In this document: in pieces, positions 4,862-7,161 of the stretch
Layout of the letters: each line of letters opens with the position of its first letter
How positions within the stretch are numbered: position 1 is the first letter of the stretch
Origin: Actinomycetota bacterium
GTDB lineage: Bacteria; Actinomycetota; Acidimicrobiia; Acidimicrobiales; Aldehydirespiratoraceae
Assembly: GCA_012271125.1 (NCBI GenBank)
Contig: JAAXHB010000201.1
Location: forward strand, 1 to 7,161
Length of the DNA stretch: 7,161 nucleotides
Reading direction: 5' to 3'
Notes under the pieces: generated by a model
Seen by the model: only the letters and a program-made list of their open reading frames with translations
Told to the model about the DNA's origin: nothing
Databases searched by the model: none
Program-made: the position numbers and the translations under genes

Positions 4862-6048
4862 GCGGCCCGATGGACGGGGTGCGCATCGTGGAGATGGCGG
4901 TAGTGCTGACGGGGCCGTTGGCGGTGGGGATGCTCGTGGATCAGGGCGCTGATGCCATCAAGATCGAGCCTTTGGACGGCGGCGACTCTGGGCGTTATGT
5001 GGGGGTTGCTGCGGGTGGAATGTCGGCACTGTTTCAGGTGTGTAATCGGGGCAAGCGTTCGATTGCGGTTGATTGTCAGACGTCGGAGGGGCGGGATTTG
5101 GTGCTGGAGTTGATTGAAAGTGCCGACGTTTTTGTGCAGAACATGCGTCCGGGTGTGGCGGAGCGGCTCGGGTTGGGTTATGAGGCGATGGCGGTTCGTA
5201 ATCCTGAGTTGATTTATGTGTCTTTGTCTGGGTTTGGTCCTGATGGGCCTTATGCGCATCGTCGTGTGTATGACTCGGTGATTCAGGCGCAGTCGGGGAT
5301 GGTCGCTAATCAGACGGGTTTGAATGATGCCGCTCCGAAGTTTTTGCGTCAGGCTGCAGCGGACAAGGTCAGTGCTTATACGGCATGTCAGGCGATTACT
5401 GCGGCTTTGTATGCCCGCAGTCAAGGTGCTGGCGGGCAACACATCACGATGGCGATGCTTGACGCTTGTGCGGCGTTTATGTTTGTTGACTCAGCCGGTC
5501 ATGAGGTGGCTTTGGATAATCAACAGGGGCATTTGCCGCAGTCGTTTTCGGCTAATCAGCGAGCGATTGCGTGTAGGGATGGTCATGTGGTTGTCTCCGC
5601 TGTTACTGATGATGAATTTCACTCGATGGCTGAGGCGTTTGGGGTGGATTCTTCTGATCCTTTGATTGCGACGACGGCTGGTCGTTTTGAAAATGCTGAG
5701 GTTTCTAGTCAGGTGTTTCGAGCAGTTCATGCTGCGGCTGCTGCGATGGGGTTAGCTGAGGTAGTTGGTGCGTTAGAGAGTCGTCAGGTTCCATTTGGGG
5801 TTGTGGCTGATATTGAAGACGTTGCCGACGATGCTCAGATACGTCATAACGAGTTGTTTTTTGAGTTCGAGCATCCGCAAATGGGCCGTGTTCGTCAACA
5901 TCGTCCGGCGGCGCGTTTTGGTGGAACACCTGCTGAATTGCGTGAGTTGTCGGCACCGACTTTGGGACAACACACTGATGAAATCTTGACCGACTTAGGA
6001 AACGGCGACCAAATCCCCCACCTCCGCGCTTCTAACATCATCGCCTAA
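4858..6048 (+). CDS. CaiB/BaiF-family (class III) CoA-transferase, 396 aa
   Basis: Members of this family move CoA between acyl-CoA and a free acid, or racemise 2-methylacyl-CoA, in the cytoplasm. Family landmarks are clear. The N-terminal nucleotide-binding part has GPLAVGMLVDQGADAIKIEP (19-38), NRGKRSIAVD (63-72), and ADVFVQNMRPGVAERLGLGY (89-108). These are followed by SLSGFGPDGPYA (122-133), YDSVIQAQSG (138-147) and the AADKVSAYTACQAI segment, with the likely catalytic Asp169. The C-terminal part ends with the usual P(S/T)LGQHTDEIL helix (370-380). Length fits the family. The substrate cannot be told: formyl-CoA, carnitine, 2-methylacyl-CoA and other members share these features. ATG 4858 overlaps the end of a possible short leader. 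The gene lies between copies of the exported-protein genes and has its own decayed second copy at 2986-3029. Confidence 0.93.
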   Translation: MSGPMDGVRIVEMAVVLTGPLAVGMLVDQGADAIKIEPLDGGDSGRYVGVAAGGMSALFQVCNRGKRSIAVDCQTSEGRDLVLELIESADVFVQNMRPGVAERLGLGYEAMAVRNPELIYVSLSGFGPDGPYAHRRVYDSVIQAQSGMVANQTGLNDAAPKFLRQAAADKVSAYTACQAITAALYARSQGAGGQHITMAMLDACAAFMFVDSAGHEVALDNQQGHLPQSFSANQRAIACRDGHVVVSAVTDDEFHSMAEAFGVDSSDPLIATTAGRFENAEVSSQVFRAVHAAAAAMGLAEVVGALESRQVPFGVVADIEDVADDAQIRHNELFFEFEHPQMGRVRQHRPAARFGGTPAELRELSAPTLGQHTDEILTDLGNGDQIPHLRASNIIA

Positions 6049-6065
6049 GACACCTCATCCACATA

Positions 6066-6081
6066 TGTGACGGATTTCACA
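6066..6081. promoter_or_regulatory. CRP/GlxR-like operator upstream of gene 3
   Basis: TGTGACGGATTTCACA matches TGTGA-N6-TCACA exactly. It lies 18 bases after the CoA-transferase stop and 10 bases before the putative -35 element, nearly the same geometry as the site upstream of gene 1. The spacer bases differ between the two sites while both half-sites are kept, which suggests selection on the operator. Confidence 0.7.
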
Positions 6082-6091
6082 GTTGTTTTAG

Positions 6092-6121
6092 TTGCGTCAT
6101 GTGACCGATGACACCTAACTT
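6092..6121 (+). promoter_or_regulatory. Putative promoter of gene 3
   Basis: TTGCGT (6092-6097) and TAACTT (6116-6121) are 18 bases apart and align with TTGTGA and TACTTT upstream of gene 1. The spacer contains an additional inverted repeat GTCAT-N7-ATGAC (6096-6112... arms 6096-6100 and 6108-6112), including a lone TGTGA half-site at 6100-6104, which could bind a second regulator. The -10 and -35 calls rest on the comparison with gene 1 and are modest. Confidence 0.4.
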
Positions 6122-6137
6122 GGGGGGCAAACGACCA

Positions 6138-6144
6138 AGGGAGG
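6138..6144 (+). promoter_or_regulatory. Ribosome binding site deciding the start of gene 3
   Basis: AGGGAGG ends six bases before the ATG at 6151. A GTG at 6148 is in the same frame but only three bases away, and the ATG start reproduces the MSVLRKST leader seen in gene 1 after frameshift repair. ATG 6151 is therefore the better start. Confidence 0.75.
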
Positions 6145-6150
6145 TCTGTG

Positions 6151-7161
6151 ATGTCTGTCCTTAGGAAATCAACGGTGTTGCTGGGCTCGGTGTTGCTGGT
6201 TGGTGCCTTAATAGCTGCCGCCGCTGCAATCAGCTCCGCCCAAACCGAGCCACCACCTGAGCCTGAACCAGCAACCGAGATCAGGGCATTAACCAAGCCG
6301 GTAACCCAACTTGAGCCATGCCCTTATACGCCTGGCGAACCCATAACTGTTCCAGAAAATGAATACATAGTGTGCGTGGCGGGGTATCTCTACGACCCCG
6401 ACTGGTCTACGTTGTGTGCTGGCACCAATTGGGATGGGGTCGTGCCTGAATCTGGGTTTACTTTGGTCGCATCCAAAGACATCCTTGTGGAAAATTTTTG
6501 CAACTATTCACAGCCTGATCTTCCTTTGCCTCCTCCGCCGCCGCTGCCGTCGGGGGTGATTGGTGGAATTATTGGGTTTCCGTTTGCAGATGATGCAGTA
6601 CTTTCTGACTACAACTTTTCTGAGACAGATTCAACTGATTGGACTTTTCGTGGCTGGTACCGGCCTTTAGCGTCGACTTGTGATGAAGTCAACCATGAAA
6701 CAACAGTGTTCGCAGAATCACTTGATCGCCTAATCGAACGAAGCGAACACGCTGACAAAATCGCTACAAGTGGAGTGTTAGTAACTTGCGTTAATGGCGA
6801 TATTGGCGACTTCATTACTTCAGCTGTCGAAAATTTCGGGGCAAATCCACTTGAAGACATTTGCAATGCTTTAGAAACAGGTGCTTTTCCAGTATCGGAT
6901 TCGTTGTCGGATTCATCGTCAAATGATGGGTTCACTGGTGACATTATCTCCGGAGGAATAATTTCCTATAACACAGATGAAGTTGACGACGGAAACCTGG
7001 CGAGCAGAATTGCTGAAGACGATGAAGAATATGGCCCATGTGCTTCCAAAGGAGAGCCGGCTCTAGACCTAGGTGTTTACATCTTTGCCTGGCCCGAGGG
7101 TCAGTGGTATGGATACTGGACCTGGAGCGACATCAAATGGGAGATGCCATCAGGGATCTAA
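6151..7161 (+). CDS. Gene 3: exported two-domain protein with eight conserved-type cysteines, function unknown
   Basis: This 336-aa protein has a Sec signal peptide (1 to about 31: MSVLRKST, a hydrophobic core, then AISSAQ as likely cleavage site). A Pro/Glu-rich spacer follows (33-41), then an N-terminal domain with four cysteines (57, 75, 89, 117) that genes 1 and 2 lack, and a poly-proline hinge (125-133). The C-terminal domain (about 136-326) has four cysteines (177, 213, 238, 297) matching those of genes 1 and 2 and ends in AWPEGQWYGYWTW (313-325). A Ser/Asp/Gly-rich insert at about 248-292 separates the third and fourth cysteines. There is no lipobox, LPXTG motif or second membrane segment, so the protein is probably released or held by partners. 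It is transcribed from its own promoter with a CRP-like operator. The stop codon is the last three bases of the window. I recognise no known family. Confidence 0.85.
   Translation: MSVLRKSTVLLGSVLLVGALIAAAAAISSAQTEPPPEPEPATEIRALTKPVTQLEPCPYTPGEPITVPENEYIVCVAGYLYDPDWSTLCAGTNWDGVVPESGFTLVASKDILVENFCNYSQPDLPLPPPPPLPSGVIGGIIGFPFADDAVLSDYNFSETDSTDWTFRGWYRPLASTCDEVNHETTVFAESLDRLIERSEHADKIATSGVLVTCVNGDIGDFITSAVENFGANPLEDICNALETGAFPVSDSLSDSSSNDGFTGDIISGGIISYNTDEVDDGNLASRIAEDDEEYGPCASKGEPALDLGVYIFAWPEGQWYGYWTWSDIKWEMPSGI

Noticed and set aside
4726..5442. Long minus-strand open frame opposite the CoA-transferase, beginning with ParC-like residues
   Set aside because: Its first residues resemble ParC only because it starts in the duplicated parC fragment. 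The rest is an Arg/His/Thr-rich antisense shadow of the well-supported CoA-transferase gene.
6060..6069. CACATATGTG palindrome after the CoA-transferase as a terminator stem
   Set aside because: The stem is only five base pairs, AT-rich, has no loop and no T-run follows; it overlaps the operator instead.

Overview
The window looks like a chromosomal segment from an actinobacterium. The topoisomerase subunits resemble the actinobacterial topoisomerase IV (ParC/ParE) type, and two promoter regions carry TGTGA-N6-TCACA sites of the kind bound by actinobacterial Crp/GlxR regulators. Acidimicrobiia is a guess, not something the sequence proves.

Layout. Positions 1-2892 (minus strand) hold a two-gene topoisomerase operon: parC (262-2892, GTG start) followed after 4 bases by the first 85 codons of parE, which runs off the left edge. 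To the right, on the plus strand, are a frameshifted gene for a small exported protein (gene 1, start at 3138, readable frame 3188-3868), a putative lipoprotein gene (gene 2, 3905-4729), a CaiB/BaiF-type CoA-transferase gene (4858-6048), and a larger exported protein gene (gene 3, 6151-7161, ending exactly at the window edge).

The most interesting content is in 2771-7161. The three exported proteins, none of which I recognise, share a C-terminal domain. It has four similarly placed cysteines and ends in an aromatic signature W-P-x-G-x-[WY]-Y-G-Y-x-x-[WY]. Genes 1 and 3 also share a leader (MSVLRKST once a one-base deletion in gene 1 is repaired), a ribosome binding site context, similar -35/-10 elements and a CRP-like operator at nearly the same distance.

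The junction between parC and the CoA-transferase is present twice. A 46-bp piece of the parC 5' end (45/46 identical) and a 15-bp intergenic piece recur just before the CoA-transferase. A decayed piece of the CoA-transferase 5' end, and possibly its last codons, lies just upstream of parC. The simplest reading is that a block [parC 5' end - CoA-transferase - operator/promoter - exported protein gene] was duplicated in tandem. In the left copy the CoA-transferase then collapsed to a remnant of about 45 bp; in the right copy the parC piece was reduced to 46 bp.

How the genes work together: ParC and ParE form topoisomerase IV, which decatenates chromosomes. The exported proteins are probably induced together by a Crp-family regulator and act at or outside the cell surface; their function is unknown. 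The CoA-transferase substrate cannot be read from the sequence. No RNA genes, CRISPR arrays, transposases or convincing rho-independent terminators were seen.
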